A stretch of 64,000 bases of DNA from Leptidea sinapis (Eukaryota > Arthropoda > Insecta > Lepidoptera > Pieridae). The position numbers were made by a program, and so were the translations under genes. Below the pieces are notes generated by a model. It did not search any database, was not told where the DNA came from, and worked only from the letters and a program-made list of their open reading frames with translations. The DNA is taken from the NCBI RefSeq assembly GCF_905404315.1, contig NC_066265.1:28606501-28670500 (forward strand). Reading direction: 5' to 3'. Shown piece after piece: positions 54,411 to 64,000 of the stretch (position 1 is the first letter of the stretch; every line of letters starts with the position of its first letter).

Positions 54411-54690
54411 GCAAAGGTTACTATAACATAAATGGCTTTCTTAATGATACCACAGATTGGGAATGGAGCAACCACCCTCAGGCTATTAATTGATAAGTTT
54501 AATTGTACAATGTTACTTTGTAAATGTTACTTTAATTATTGTAAAACATATTTTTTTTGAAAAACAAAGCCCACTGAGTTTGTTGCACCCATTCTTCTCA
54601 GGCCTGAGGCATTCATTTTGGAATGGGTGGTAGTTTTTTGACTTTCAATAAGTGATTTTGAATAAAAATATTTGAATTTGAAGTTGAATC
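54411..54690 (+). repeat. LINE C 3' UTR
   Basis: 'aaaggttactataacataaatgg' to 'aataaaaatatttgaatttg'; last codons plus UTR only. Confidence 0.78.
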
Positions 54691-55237
54691 AATATATTAT
54701 TACACATATTGTAATATATTTATGTATCTGTTAATAAGTTCTAAAGTTAATTATTATTATGTTTTACTTCAATCGCACGTAAAGATTACCCGATAACACA
54801 TTTTTTTTTAAGTGATGGTATAATGGAACGTTATAGAATCTTATATGTATATTATATATTTGAATGTTATTCAATTATTATAATCTGAATACAAGGCTCT
54901 CATAATATGACAGGAGATCGTTGATTAAAACGCAATACCGTCAGAACCCATCAGGATAATCCTCAAAGCAACTTCGTAAGCCGAACACGATTTTCATACG
55001 CTTGATGAACTTACAGTAAATCCACCAGGGCTGCATGATACGCTACCACTAGGTGGCTCGCTTACATCTGTCTGGCTTGATGAAGCTGGCTTCATTCTTG
55101 TTACGGTACGGAGTTATTATCTGTACCGTGAAACTTCTTCCTGATTTATGGATAAATCCGACACTTCAGTTGTAGGTACCTATCATCACTATCTCTAAAA
55201 AAGATAGCTTTACCTGTATGTACCTTTGACGCATAAG
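54691..55237. other. unassigned sequence
   Basis: Nothing recognised. 55025-55140 is GC-balanced without a coding signal. Confidence 0.4.
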
Positions 55238-55500
55238 CTTTTGCAACATGATCCCAGAAAATGTACAAAACAAATGTGTCATGAAATTCAAAAGAATTGT
55301 GAAGAGACAGAAAAGTTAGTTTTTTAATGATACCGAACACTCAGGGGAATGAAGCGACCACCCTCAGGCTACCTAATAATTTTTACTGTGCGAAGTAATA
55401 TTAATGAAAGGATTGAAAAAATATTATTTTGATGAAATATCAAGCTTCTTGCGCCTGTTCCTCTAAGGTCTGGGGTATACATTTTAAAAATGATATATTT
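55238..55500 (+). pseudogene. LINE C 3' region, degenerate
   Basis: 'gcttttgcaacatgatcccagaaaatgtacaaaacaaatg' through 'gaatgaagcgaccaccctcagg' and 'cttgcgcctgttcctctaagg'. Confidence 0.72.
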
Positions 55501-55543
55501 TTTTAAAAGAACGTTAAACAGAATCAAACTGTTAATAAGCAAT

Positions 55544-55912
55544 ATATAAAAATGAATTGCTGTTCGTTAGTCTCGCTAAAACTCGAGAACGGCTGGACCG
55601 ATTTGGCTAATTTTGGTCTTGAATTATTTGTGGAAGTCCAGGGAAGACTAAAAAGGTTAATAAATAGGAAAATGTTGCTAAATTAAATAAAAACAACAAA
55701 TTTGTTTTTCCTTTGATGTGTCCATACATAATTTCTATGAGAGAATTTATTGACGCACGGTTTGACAGTTCTGCTGTAAAACAATTTCATTACGACAGCA
55801 GGGTGCATATTTTACGAAGTAATTTTTGATGTTATGATATATTATTGACAAAATCATATTAAAACAGTATTTTATTTATTATATACAGAACAACGTCTGT
55901 CGGGTCAGCTAG
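55544..55912 (+). mobile_element. Helitron-like family F with 8-bp flanking repeat
   Basis: Begins ATATAAAAATGAATTGCTG without the TC terminus and ends GTCGGGTCAG then CTAG (55909-55912). TAAGCAAT flanks both sides (55536-55543 and 55913-55920), unexpected for a Helitron. Otherwise matches 35966-36374. Confidence 0.72.
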
Positions 55913-56154
55913 TAAGCAATAAAAGATAAAAGGTATATCCACTGATCTTAATGTAGAAGGGGGGGAGATGGCAGTTACATTTGTTGTCAATGCCTATAAA
56001 GACACAAAATTACTGAGAAATTACTTTTTTAAACCTTTAGAAGCATCTCACATACTTAAACAAACACGAAAATACAACAGCATTGTGATCCAAATAGATT
56101 AAATAAATACCTTCTTAATTAATGTATTGTTAAGGCATAAAATATTAGAGTATT

Positions 56155-56345
56155 TAAAATTTTAGACTACAAATCTTAAGCCCTCACTTCTAGGATTAAT
56201 ACACAAATAAAATTTGAAAAAGAAAATTTTATGAACGATGCGGGACTCGAACCCACGACCTCTGACCTTCCGCGACAGTGCTGGTGTTGCTTCATATAGA
56301 GAGAGGCTGAGAGTTGAACAAAGCATACGAGAAACATGAAACAAA
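56155..56345 (-). repeat. tRNA-like family copy
   Basis: 'gaacgatgcgggactcgaac', 'ccacgacctctgaccttccgc' (B-box GGTTCGAGTCC reversed near 56245), then a changed A-box side. Preceded on plus by the family tail 'agccctcacttctaggatt'. Confidence 0.68.
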
Positions 56346-56661
56346 AATTAATACATATTTTTTCTTAAAGGTAATATACAATATAATTTAACAACCACAA
56401 CTTACTCTTGATCCTGTTCTTCGTCACTTCAACTGCTCTTCATCTTCAAGGATGAATATCAGAAATTCAGTTTTAGAATCCAAACGCTTTGCCCAAAAAG
56501 CTTGGCAACGGTAAAGCGTAGGAATTCTAAAACAAAATAACCAACAATGCCTCTATCTCTTGTCGCTTCATAATATCTTGCTGCACTATGTAGAACTCTT
56601 CCTAATAAAAATAAAGTATTATCTTACAATAACAAGTTTATCTTCTATCTTATAATTACAA
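56346..56661. other. unassigned sequence
   Basis: Nothing recognised. Confidence 0.4.
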
Positions 56662-56970
56662 CTAGCTGACCCAGCAAACGTTGTATTGCCGATATTAAAA
56701 TCGCGATACAAAAGTAACTGTACATCGTAGATGGGTGAAAATTTGATGTATTTTTTCATGTTGACTCGTAATCAAACAAATTTAAAAAAAAATGTCATAA
56801 AATTAAAAAAAAATCGTGTGGACCACCCTTAACATTTAGGGGGACGAAAAATAGATGTTGTCCGATTCTCAGAACTACCCAATAGGCACTAAAAATTTCA
56901 TGAGAATCGGTCAAGCCGTTTCGGAGGAGTTCAAAGTTTAACACCATGACACAGAATTTTATATATTAGA
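56662..56970 (-). mobile_element. Helitron-like family G, full length
   Basis: CTAGCTGACCCAGCAAACG at 56662 to 'ttttatatattaga' at 56970 on plus (TCTAATATAT on minus). Interior 'gatgggtgaaaatttgatg', 'tgagaatcggtcaagccgtttcgg'. 309 bp, non-coding. Confidence 0.78.
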
Positions 56971-56984
56971 AGGTTATTAGGTAA

Positions 56985-57370
56985 GTTACATTACTTTTAG
57001 AAAACTACTATACTTTAAAGTTGGGTTGTGGCTTCATCAACTGTAAAGTGGATCTACTTTACAGTTGATAACCTGCTCAACCCCAATATTTGCATATTAG
57101 GAAATTGACTTGATATATCACCCTTTCGAATCGTAACAATTTGTTTTTTTTTTTTAAAGTTAACCCTAACTTCTGGGATTAATTATTACACAAATTAAAT
57201 TTGATTACAAAATTTATGAAGGCACAACCTGAGACAAAGACATATTCAAGATTTCTCAACGATACGTCACTCAGTGGAAAGAGCGCTAGCTCGGAACGCG
57301 AGAGGTCCTGGGTTCGAGTTCCGCATCGTTCATAAAGTTTGTTTTCAAATTGAATTTGTGTAAAAACATG
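56985..57370 (+). repeat. tRNA-like family, inverted composite
   Basis: 57055-57225 reads as reversed body and tail ('tacagttgataacctgctcaacccc', 'aaccctaacttctgggatt'). From 57228 the forward body starts ('acaacctgagacaaagac') into a forward tRNA-like unit (CAGTGGAAAGAGCGCTAGC, GGGTTCGAGTTCC). 57036-57075 also holds a short perfect-looking inversion (CAACTGTAAAGT / ACTTTACAGTTG). Confidence 0.65.
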
Positions 57371-57589
57371 ATATTATTAAGATTGATCCAACATTTAACA
57401 TTTTTATTTATATAACCACACTACATCCATCACAGGTTTAACCTAATGCGACAGAGTAATGAACAAATAAAGTTATAACAATATTATAATTGAATATCAT
57501 ATTTTGTTAAAGAAAATCTTAATTAACTAGATAATATTACTCTAAATGAATACAAACTATACAATACGCAGCTCTAGTGAGTTCACTCA

Positions 57590-57720
57590 TCGAACAAGAG
57601 AACAGGTCTAAGTGTTCAGACATCGCGTTGAGCGCCCACAGCGCACGCGTGTGTGGTGCGCGCTGCAGAAGGTTGGTGCGTGCACGAGGCGCCAATAGTA
57701 GCGGTGGTCGCTATATATGT
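57590..57720. other. CpG-rich patch, unassigned
   Basis: CGCCCACAGCGCACGCGTGT and surroundings to 'aggcgccaatagtagcgg' contrast with the AT-rich neighbourhood. No coding frame or repeat match. Confidence 0.35.
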
Positions 57721-58053
57721 TAAAAAATTGTTTTTTAAATATGTGGCTACTGTTGAATGAATTATTATCTTTGTACATAAAACGCGATGACCCGGTTCTG
57801 CTACCTATGGTCTCGGGAACCGCTCAGTGAATTTAATGACTAGCCAGTTGTAGCCAATAAACAATAAATAAATAAATAATTTATTTTCAGGCATTTCACC
57901 CATAGATCTACAAACAATCTTAAATTACATATTTAAGTTAAGATTGTAGATTAAATAAAATCATATGAAGTTACGATCACCATTCAGGAAAATATTTTAT
58001 TAATATTTCTCTTTACATCCGTTTTATCGAAAATATACATTCTACATAACATT
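57721..58053. other. unassigned; tail-like AAAT repeats
   Basis: (AAAT)n at about 57860 followed by 'ttattttcaggcatttcaccc' resembles a reversed LINE tail. ACAATCTTAA / TTAAGATTGT at 57914-57950 forms a short inversion. Confidence 0.35.
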
Positions 58054-58506
58054 TTGAAGTTTGTGTTCATGTATAAAGAAAGACACAACACAATAATAAA
58101 GGTATTAAGTAGTGCGAATGAAATCCAAAATCAAATATTTGTTTGTATAAAGTATGCCTCAGAGCTAAAAAGATCAGGCGCAATAAACTCAGCTGGAAAA
58201 TATAGTCGTCTCCCGGTAAGTCAGGCAAATCAGTATTTTTTTTTTTGCGAAGGGCTTATTCCACAACTCGACGACTATGCAACTATTTTCCTTGGGATAT
58301 ATTTGTTATTCCTGCCACCCCAATTCCTCCAGAAACCCCCGCAACCTCTTCTCCTTCCTAAAGACTTCCTGGAATGTGTTAAGATGTTGTGCCCGGTAAG
58401 TTCGATACCTGAACAATGCAAGCACAGGGGTCTGTCAGTTATTCGTATATCAAAAAGGTGTTTATTAAAAGGACTTCGACAAGATAGGACTGCCGTTATT
58501 TTTTAA
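58054..58506 (+). other. longest open frame (150 codons), probably not a gene
   Basis: MKFVFMYKERHNTI... to ...RQDRTAVIF. It includes a poly-T run giving FFF and a proline-rich patch (LLFLPPQFLQKPPQPLLLPK). On the minus strand the same DNA reads NTFQEVFRKEKRLRGFLEEL, which looks at least as protein-like, so a reversed decayed element is possible. No family recognised on either strand. Confidence 0.3.
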
Positions 58507-58890
58507 GTTGAAGTCTATTGAGCTTAATAAGGCGATCATTACATCTTATAAATATTCACATATTGTAACAAGGAGTTCTTATCCGCATATAAGAACTCAT
58601 TGTTCTATGGTTGGCCGTCAAGCTAAAGAATAAAATATTATTTTAAAATATAAATATTGACGCGGATGAGAAGACAATCGAATAAGACAGATTAGAGAAT
58701 AAACTAAACTAAGAACGGTTGGCCTTTGGCCTAATATTTTATATGAAATAAATAGTAATATAAGTATAAGAGATAAGACAAGAATATATGTATTAAAACA
58801 ATGTTTTATTGTACAACGATCCCGCGTGTGAGAGAGGATGCGCTAAAATATTACCTAAGAAATCTGTTGGAAAAGTTTCACCACAGCAGT
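58507..58890. other. unassigned sequence
   Basis: AAGGAGTTCTTATCCGCA and 'atataagaactcattg' form a short inversion near 58570-58605. Otherwise nothing. Confidence 0.4.
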
Positions 58891-59177
58891 CACGGACTAG
58901 TAAAAAAATAAGGACTCCGTGTCACCTTACTTATCAGTATAGCACTAAAACAAGCCGATTAACGTGTAAATACATAGCCCCACGCACACACTTACACTAC
59001 TACAGGCCGATGGGCGGCCATTATGAGAATTGTCATCGTCTGTGACAGATCAGTTTGCGTCGCAATAAAATATTTTAAAAATGCCGTCTTGTGTTGTGAA
59101 GAAGTGTAAAAACAATACTATAAAAGTATTTGTGGATATATGATTACTTAAGGGAGAAAAAATTGTGTAACTTGTAT
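58891..59177 (+). mobile_element. P-like MITE family 1, 3' truncated
   Basis: Left terminal repeat CACGGACTAGTAAAAAAATA is intact; the right end breaks off after 'gtgtaacttgtat'. Between them it matches 52360-52700 without the 26-bp duplication. It keeps the THAP start at 59081-59143 with the same 20-residue reading. Confidence 0.85.
59081..59143 (+). pseudogene. THAP-domain first exon (20 codons)
   Basis: MPSCVVKKCKNNTIKVFVDI, stop; identical at protein level to 52577-52639 despite synonymous differences (TGC to TGT, AAA to AAG). See that entry. Confidence 0.72.
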
Positions 59178-59689
59178 GGCAGACATACTCACATTTTAAA
59201 GTAACCGCCAACAATAAAACGCTTACCTGAAAAAAAATAAGGCAATTAATTATATAAGTATACTGATCAACTTAAAGGAGATGCATTTTGTTGGTCTTGA
59301 ACTAATGTATTATAATTTAATATTACGTCGAAGGATAACAATTTTTTTCTTCATCCTCCATACACGAACGCACTTAAATTCTTTATGCCGACGGTAGGTA
59401 AAATTGAATACTTTCCTCAATTAATAACTCTTTTATGTACTCTTTCCTCAATTTTCTTTCTTCTTTTTCGATCTTTTTTCTTTTATTACATGGTAATCTG
59501 TGGGTAACCTTTTAAGCCATTATTTTATTTAAAAAAACACACAACCTCTATTTTTTAATAGTCTAACAATTAATAGCAATGTATTTTTAAGTATTTCTGA
59601 TGCAAACACTCACGGGCTATTAAGCTCCATACTGCCTTACAAAATTAATGCAAGCCATTGCTAGATTAAAGTATTTAGAAAAATTTAAT
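59178..59689. other. unassigned AT-rich sequence
   Basis: Nothing recognised. Confidence 0.45.
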
Positions 59690-60085
59690 TTAAAAACAAA
59701 ATTTATGAACGATATATATATGAACGACTTGAACCCGCAACCTCTCGCGTTTTGTGCGAGCGCTCTTCTGCTGAGCCAACTGTTCGAGTGACGTCACGTT
59801 CATAAATCTTAATGTGTCTTTGTTCAACTCTCAGGTTGTGACTTCATCTACAGCATCTACTTGACAGTTGATAACCTGCTCAACCCCAATATTTGCATAT
59901 TTGGAAATTGACTGGAGATGTTGCTCTTTGAAATCTAAACAATTTGTAATTTTTTAAGTGGAATTAAAGTGTAGTGAGTCCGCATCGTTCATAAATTTTG
60001 TTTTTAAATTTAATTTGTGTAATTATTCCCAAAAGTGAGGGTTATCACTTTAAAAAATAACAAATTGTTTAGATTCAAGTATTGT
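59690..60085 (-). repeat. tRNA-like family, inverted composite
   Basis: 59700-59800 is a reversed tRNA-like unit (TTGAACCCGCAACCTCTCGC, GAGCCAACTGTTCGAGTGAC) with reversed body to about 59945. From 59983 a forward partial unit begins inside the B box (GAGTCCGCATCGTTCATAA) and runs into the forward tail ('cccaaaagtgagggttatcac') to about 60085. Two oppositely oriented pieces again. Confidence 0.68.
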
Positions 60086-60193
60086 TTTGGTAATTTAGTA
60101 ATTTGTATCAAATACTTAGTCGTAACTGATCCAATGTTTGGTAGTTTTGTGAAATGTTATGCTAACGTCGGCTTGTACTGGTACCGATTGTAC

Positions 60194-60215
60194 CGGCTTA
60201 CACTGGTGTAAGCCG
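60194..60215. repeat. 22-bp palindrome
   Basis: CGGCTTACAC and GTGTAAGCCG around a TG centre; perfect arms. Confidence 0.9.
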
Positions 60216-60414
60216 CTTATGTAGGCCCAGGCTCGCTCCAATGCTCATGCAAATTGCAGCAGTCATGAAGCTAGCTCACGGCCCAACTGGCAAATACGCT
60301 GCTATACTTGTAGGTGCGGTGCCCTCCTATAGCACGAGCTTATCATAGGATGTGGCACTTACATTAGACAAATATTTTAGTTTCAAATACCTACAAGTAT
60401 CACATTGTATTGTA

Positions 60415-60456
60415 AAACTTGTATACAGCAGGCCTAGGCCTGTAGTATACAAGTTT
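60415..60456. repeat. 42-bp palindrome
   Basis: Outer arms AAACTTGTATAC / GTATACAAGTTT and inner perfect CAGGCCTAGGCCTG, with two unpaired positions on each side between them. Confidence 0.92.
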
Positions 60457-60460
60457 ATAT

Positions 60461-60498
60461 ACGTATAGGTAGTATATCTAGATATATTACCTATACGT
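60461..60498. repeat. 38-bp palindrome
   Basis: Centred on TCTAGA at 60477-60482; arms ACGTATAGGTA... / ...TACCTATACGT with one mismatched pair (60472/60487). It begins four bases after the previous palindrome. Confidence 0.92.
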
Positions 60499-60520
60499 CT
60501 AGATAGTCTCTTACAACCGA

Positions 60521-60530
60521 TATAAAAAGG
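60521..60530 (+). promoter_or_regulatory. TATA-like box
   Basis: TATAAAAAGG at 60521-60530. About 25 bp downstream is TTAGTGTGCGTGA (60545-60557), which is repeated at 60599-60611. The spacing would put a start site near 60550. It lies just right of two long palindromes. Whether it drives anything is unknown. Confidence 0.4.
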
Positions 60531-60759
60531 CGAGGAATCTTAGCTTAGTGTGCGTGACAAGCTACGTCTTACACTCGCGATTTGTATGACACTTTGTGTT
60601 AGTGTGCGTGAATTGCTCAAAATAGAGGTTAGTTCTATAGTCTATTTTTTTCGACGTTTTCACAGCTGTCATAGTCTACCTAGACGTATAATCTAAGGCT
60701 GCAGGTTTGTTATCATATACATCTAAACAGGAAGGAAGCTGAATATAGCCGCGTCAAGC

Positions 60760-60798
60760 ATGTCGTCCCACAGGTGGCTTATAGAAGACCGCCAGAAT
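60760..60798 (+). CDS. possible first coding exon, very doubtful
   Basis: ATG at 60760 opens MSSHRWLIEDRQN and is followed at 60799 by GTAAGT, a consensus splice donor, about 210 bp downstream of the predicted start site. No downstream exon is identifiable and the peptide is not recognised; it may be coincidence or part of an unrecognised mobile element. Confidence 0.2.
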
Positions 60799-60944
60799 GT
60801 AAGTAGTGATTTTGTGTTCATTGGAACGGTGGAAAAAACATACATTTTAATTCTTTCCAGATTAGAGTAGAGACTCAGTCTACGAACAGATACACAGTGT
60901 TCACACACACACATATATACAAATAAATGTAAGCAATCAGGAAA

Positions 60945-61095
60945 GAGTGTATACTCGATGGAAAGTGAAGAAGTAACCGCCCATGGACATCCACAACATC
61001 AGAAGTCAAGAGATGGGTTGCAGGCCTTCAATGTATGGTCTAAGCTTGAAGGTTACTAAAAATTATCAGTTGGGGAATACTGCAGCCGATTATTG
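60945..61095 (-). repeat. degenerate LINE-tail-like repeat
   Basis: 'accgcccatggacatccacaacatcagaagtca' and 'gatgggttgcaggccttcaatgtatggtctaagctt' resemble 33260-33345. Probably the 3' UTR of a B-related LINE. Confidence 0.5.
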
Positions 61096-61377
61096 ATTAT
61101 ATAATGTGGCTGTGCGAGGATTAAAATTTCTTGTAAAATGTGTAATGATAGAATCACACAATGCGGGTGAGATTTAGTATTTTAAAGTAATTTTCAGCGA
61201 TCCTCAGTATGCTGTAAGCTACAAAATCACACGCATTCAAGATTTCGAAATAAAATGAAAACTATTTGCTGCAATATATTTTATAAGAATTGGTTCCTGT
61301 TCCTGTATCAAAACATAAAACTAGAAAAATCTAGCAATCGTGAAAAACAGTGATAAACTGGCATTGAATTTTAATTT

Positions 61378-61760
61378 GAATCTACACGAGGCATCATCAG
61401 GAGATGTTGTAATACTTTGCTCTAACATAAGATAAGATGCGCGTGCAACACTGTAACACAATAGTTTCAAAATGAAGTTGGTTCCTAAAATTTTCTGACG
61501 TTTGCGACATTCATTATTTTCTTTTTGGTTTCTTCTTCCATTATTAGGATTGGCAAAGGGTTCAAGCCCGTACAGCTGTATTCATTATTTAATAATTAAT
61601 TATTGTCGAAGCCATCTTTGCAAGATTTTTACAAAATTGTTCTTTCTAAAAACGTAGAATAGCACGAGGAGTAAATCATTTTAATGATTTTTGCTTCGTT
61701 AGGGCAAAGAAGTATACCTTAAGTGCATACATAAGTACACACACTTTTTTTATTTATCAT
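61378..61760 (-). mobile_element. family K inverted-repeat element, reversed copy
   Basis: 'gaagttggttcctaaaattttctgacgtttgcgacattc' through 'ggcaaagaagtatac' and 'tgcatacataagtacacacac' mirror 10906-11220. The short repeat shared with 5239 lies at its left edge. Confidence 0.62.
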
Positions 61761-62599
61761 AGATTCATCTGCACGTAGACCTTGCAACATTATTCAAATT
61801 TAGAGTAAAGATAATCTTTAGTCCATATTCCAGAAATCGTCTCAATATGAAATCTAAGAAGAACGACTACGATCAAGTGTATTATTGCCATGGTCGTCAT
61901 AACTGCACATAAAAGGGACAAAAACACGCGTCTCACGAAATGAGACGTGATTTGGAATATAAAGCTAAGACAAGTCGCGTTAAACTTATTTTATCCGACC
62001 CTTGTCCAAGTGGATCTACCAGGCTAACATAAACATCAATGAAACTAATACAAGCCGCAAGATGCCACATGAGTTCACCATGCTAACCCGACACAATAAC
62101 AAGAGTTTATGAAAGCTGAATTAAGTTACCAGGAGTACATGAAGGTCGAGGAACGTGACTGGCATACCAAGTGAACGTTGTATTGTGCAGCGGAAGATAA
62201 TCACGTGCCTTGTAACTTGCCAGCCCAGTTATTTGGTATTGAATATCGGGAATACCAATGCGACTACTGAATGGCCTACAGTTAATTAAGGTGATACACT
62301 ACGGCACAGCTCATACTCATTGAGGCTTGTTAACGCTTTTGATTCGCGTGAGAGTAGCATTACTCCATGTTTGTTGCAAAAATTTCGTTATACTAAAATA
62401 AAATATATTTACACCGACGGCTGCGTAACAGCGAAATCATACCATGCATGATTTTGCCCTCTGTTCTGTATGGAATACTACTATAGTATAAAGCGTTGAA
62501 GATTTGTTTTTAACTAAATCGGTAGTTTTTTTTTACCCAAAAAATAAAATAACACAGCATTAGCTTAACATCTTATGAATCAAACTGCGAGACATTATA
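61761..62599. other. unassigned sequence
   Basis: More GC-balanced than average (61980-62300), no repeat or coding match recognised. Confidence 0.4.
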
Positions 62600-62720
62600 A
62601 GCGCTAAAATAGAAATTTGTACATTCTCCGCGCCTCTGGGCCCCACGGGCCAAGTGTCTCAACCAAATGGCTTAAACGATCAACGGATCACTCTAGCTAT
62701 CCAACGCGAAACTTCTGCCA
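62600..62720 (-). pseudogene. non-LTR RT scrap (LGPWGPEA type)
   Basis: CATTCTCCGCGCCTCTGGGC and the following 25 bp are identical to 48068-48110; the minus strand reads ETLGPWGPEARRMYKF-like codons. Confidence 0.6.
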
Positions 62721-62772
62721 GTATTCTTGGTACGCTTTCCAGTAATATTAGTTTTATTTATATGCAATCATA

Positions 62773-63195
62773 TAAATAAAATAAATAAATAAAAAAGCAT
62801 TTTATTCCCATACTAAATTACATAATTAAGTTAAACTAAATTTAAAAATTAAAACAAACTTATAATTATTATTAGTAAACTTAACTCAATCCTAATATTA
62901 TAAGAACTTAAAAAGAGAATAGTTTTATGTTAGTATTTTTTTTGTATTTCTTAATAATAATTGTAATAATAATAATAATAATAATAATAATTAATGTTTA
63001 ATTAGTAGTATGGGCCCCTCTTTGGGTGAAGGCCTCCTCCATTTTTTTCCACACTATACGGTCTTTGCCCAATATTAGCCAGTCTTTTCCAGCGTATTCA
63101 ATCACATCATCAGCCCACCTCTTACATGGTCTTCCAACTTTTCTAATACCCACTGGCCCTTTCCATTTCGTTGTCTGTATCGTCCATCTGTTTTC
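62773..63195 (-). pseudogene. RTE-like LINE, 5' truncated, with 12-bp TSD
   Basis: The minus strand reads ENRWTIQTTKWKGPVGIRKV, GRPCKRWADDVIEYAGKDWL, LGKDRIVWKKMEEAFTQRG and a stop near 63010, then UTR with (TAA)n at 62964-62992 and an AAAT-rich end. TATGCAATCATA flanks it at 62761-62772 and 63196-63207. Same clade as 18730-19025 but a different subfamily. Only the last 60 or so codons remain. Confidence 0.85.
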
Positions 63196-63207
63196 TATGC
63201 AATCATA

Positions 63208-64000
63208 GTACTATAAATATAGCTATAAGATTGGTTTTGTTTGAATTAATTTAATCATCAAAATAATATAAATTAAAATATCAAGTAACAATAACATGTT
63301 ATAAGTAAAACTCGCAACTCCTCGTCCCGCGCCGCGTATTCGCTAGTGAATGGTGTACTAAAGAATCTCGCCTATGACTGTGTCAGCTGTACGCATACTT
63401 AATACGATTTAATTATTTGTTGTGTGTTATAATGCTCATTAACAATTATTTCTAAATCTTTTGCGTGCCCTCTTTTAAGCTAATAAAACATGCCAGTTAA
63501 AGCTCGGACAGGAGTTACAATCTGTATATACTGCCCGCCCCGCGTATACTCATATTATGATGCTGATGTGGCAACAAGATATCAATGATTGAAGTCAAAC
63601 GTTTTCAATATTCGCCAAGTGCAGCGATTTCATGCTATTTCAATATTTCACCTTGAAGCGATGAAATCTGGAATAAGTTTGCGTTTTCGATGCAATAAAT
63701 AAGTTGGTTGCGGACGTTGGTGCTCGATCCGCTCTGTCCAATATTATTTGAACTCATTCCATGCACGAGTATTATTACCTTGTAAGTTATACAAGTACAT
63801 GAACAGTTTATTGTACTTGTCCGACATAAAAAATATTTCTGAATGATTTATTTGAAAACTTAATTCATTTTTATAAATTGGGTCGTTCCGCGGTACCGAT
63901 AGCCAAGGAAAAACAAACATTAATATGATTGTTTAATGTATGTATATATTTAAGTGACCTCTACTCACATGAATTCGTTTTATCGAATGTTCTCTTTGTA
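63208..64000. other. unassigned sequence
   Basis: 63315-63360 and 63525-63550 are GC-richer. No gene or repeat recognised up to the window end. Confidence 0.45.

Overview
The window looks like intergenic or long-intron chromosomal DNA from a moth or butterfly. It is AT-rich, has no bacterial-style gene packing, and its long unassigned stretches are crowded with short, decayed transposable-element copies whose protein remnants and tails resemble lepidopteran elements. The lepidopteran assignment is from memory of such repeats; no search was run. No host protein-coding gene can be supported. The longest open frame (150 codons) does not look like a real protein.

Four kinds of element dominate. 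(1) 5'-truncated non-LTR retrotransposons: a Jockey/CR1-like family ('LINE B': 4870, 5828, 19330, 22009-23165, 33350, 35056, 40277), a second family with the tail motif CFYNNIPENVQ ('LINE C': 8225, 15437, 20735, 39985, 47170, 48190, 51590, 54411, 55238), RTE/BovB-like C-termini (18730, 50530, 62773), further RT scraps (400, 16440, 27455, 28036, 36966, 47925) and 3'-tail families D and I. (2) Helitron-like elements with A|TC...CTAG|T ends, including one nested inside another at 49725-50270. (3) Cut-and-paste DNA elements: two related families of P-element-like MITEs that still carry the start of a THAP zinc-finger exon (7286, 52360, 58891; 35398, 38883, 46307), a Harbinger-like MITE (11551), mariner fragments (26197, 28819) and other inverted-repeat elements. 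(4) Pol III-derived repeats: a SINE with a clear B box (18026, 32596, 52046, 53280) and a tRNA-like family that often sits in dimers or inverted pairs (14835, 16260, 44495, 56155, 56985, 59690). A further family ('A', 11 copies) of about 320 bp has two conserved stem-loops.

Layout: 0-12 kb holds an RTE relic, a perfect 22-bp-arm hairpin, small Helitrons, a P-like MITE and a Harbinger MITE. 12-25 kb holds family A, tRNA-like dimers, LINE B and C copies, a LINE with a 14-bp target duplication and the largest LINE B fragment. 25-35 kb is poorer in repeats, with mariner and RT scraps and a locally duplicated segment. 35-47 kb has the second P-like MITE family and several Helitrons. 47-59 kb has LINE C copies, the nested Helitron and a P-like MITE with an in-window empty site. 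59-64 kb ends with a cluster of long palindromes upstream of a TATA-like box, the best candidate for something functional and unexplained, and a LINE with a 12-bp target duplication.

Nothing amounts to a new multi-gene system. The strongest observations are the P-like MITEs with exact 8-bp target duplications and THAP first exons, the nested Helitron that can be verified from sequences in the window, and the palindrome-rich promoter-like region near 60.2-60.8 kb. Boundaries of decayed repeats are approximate.
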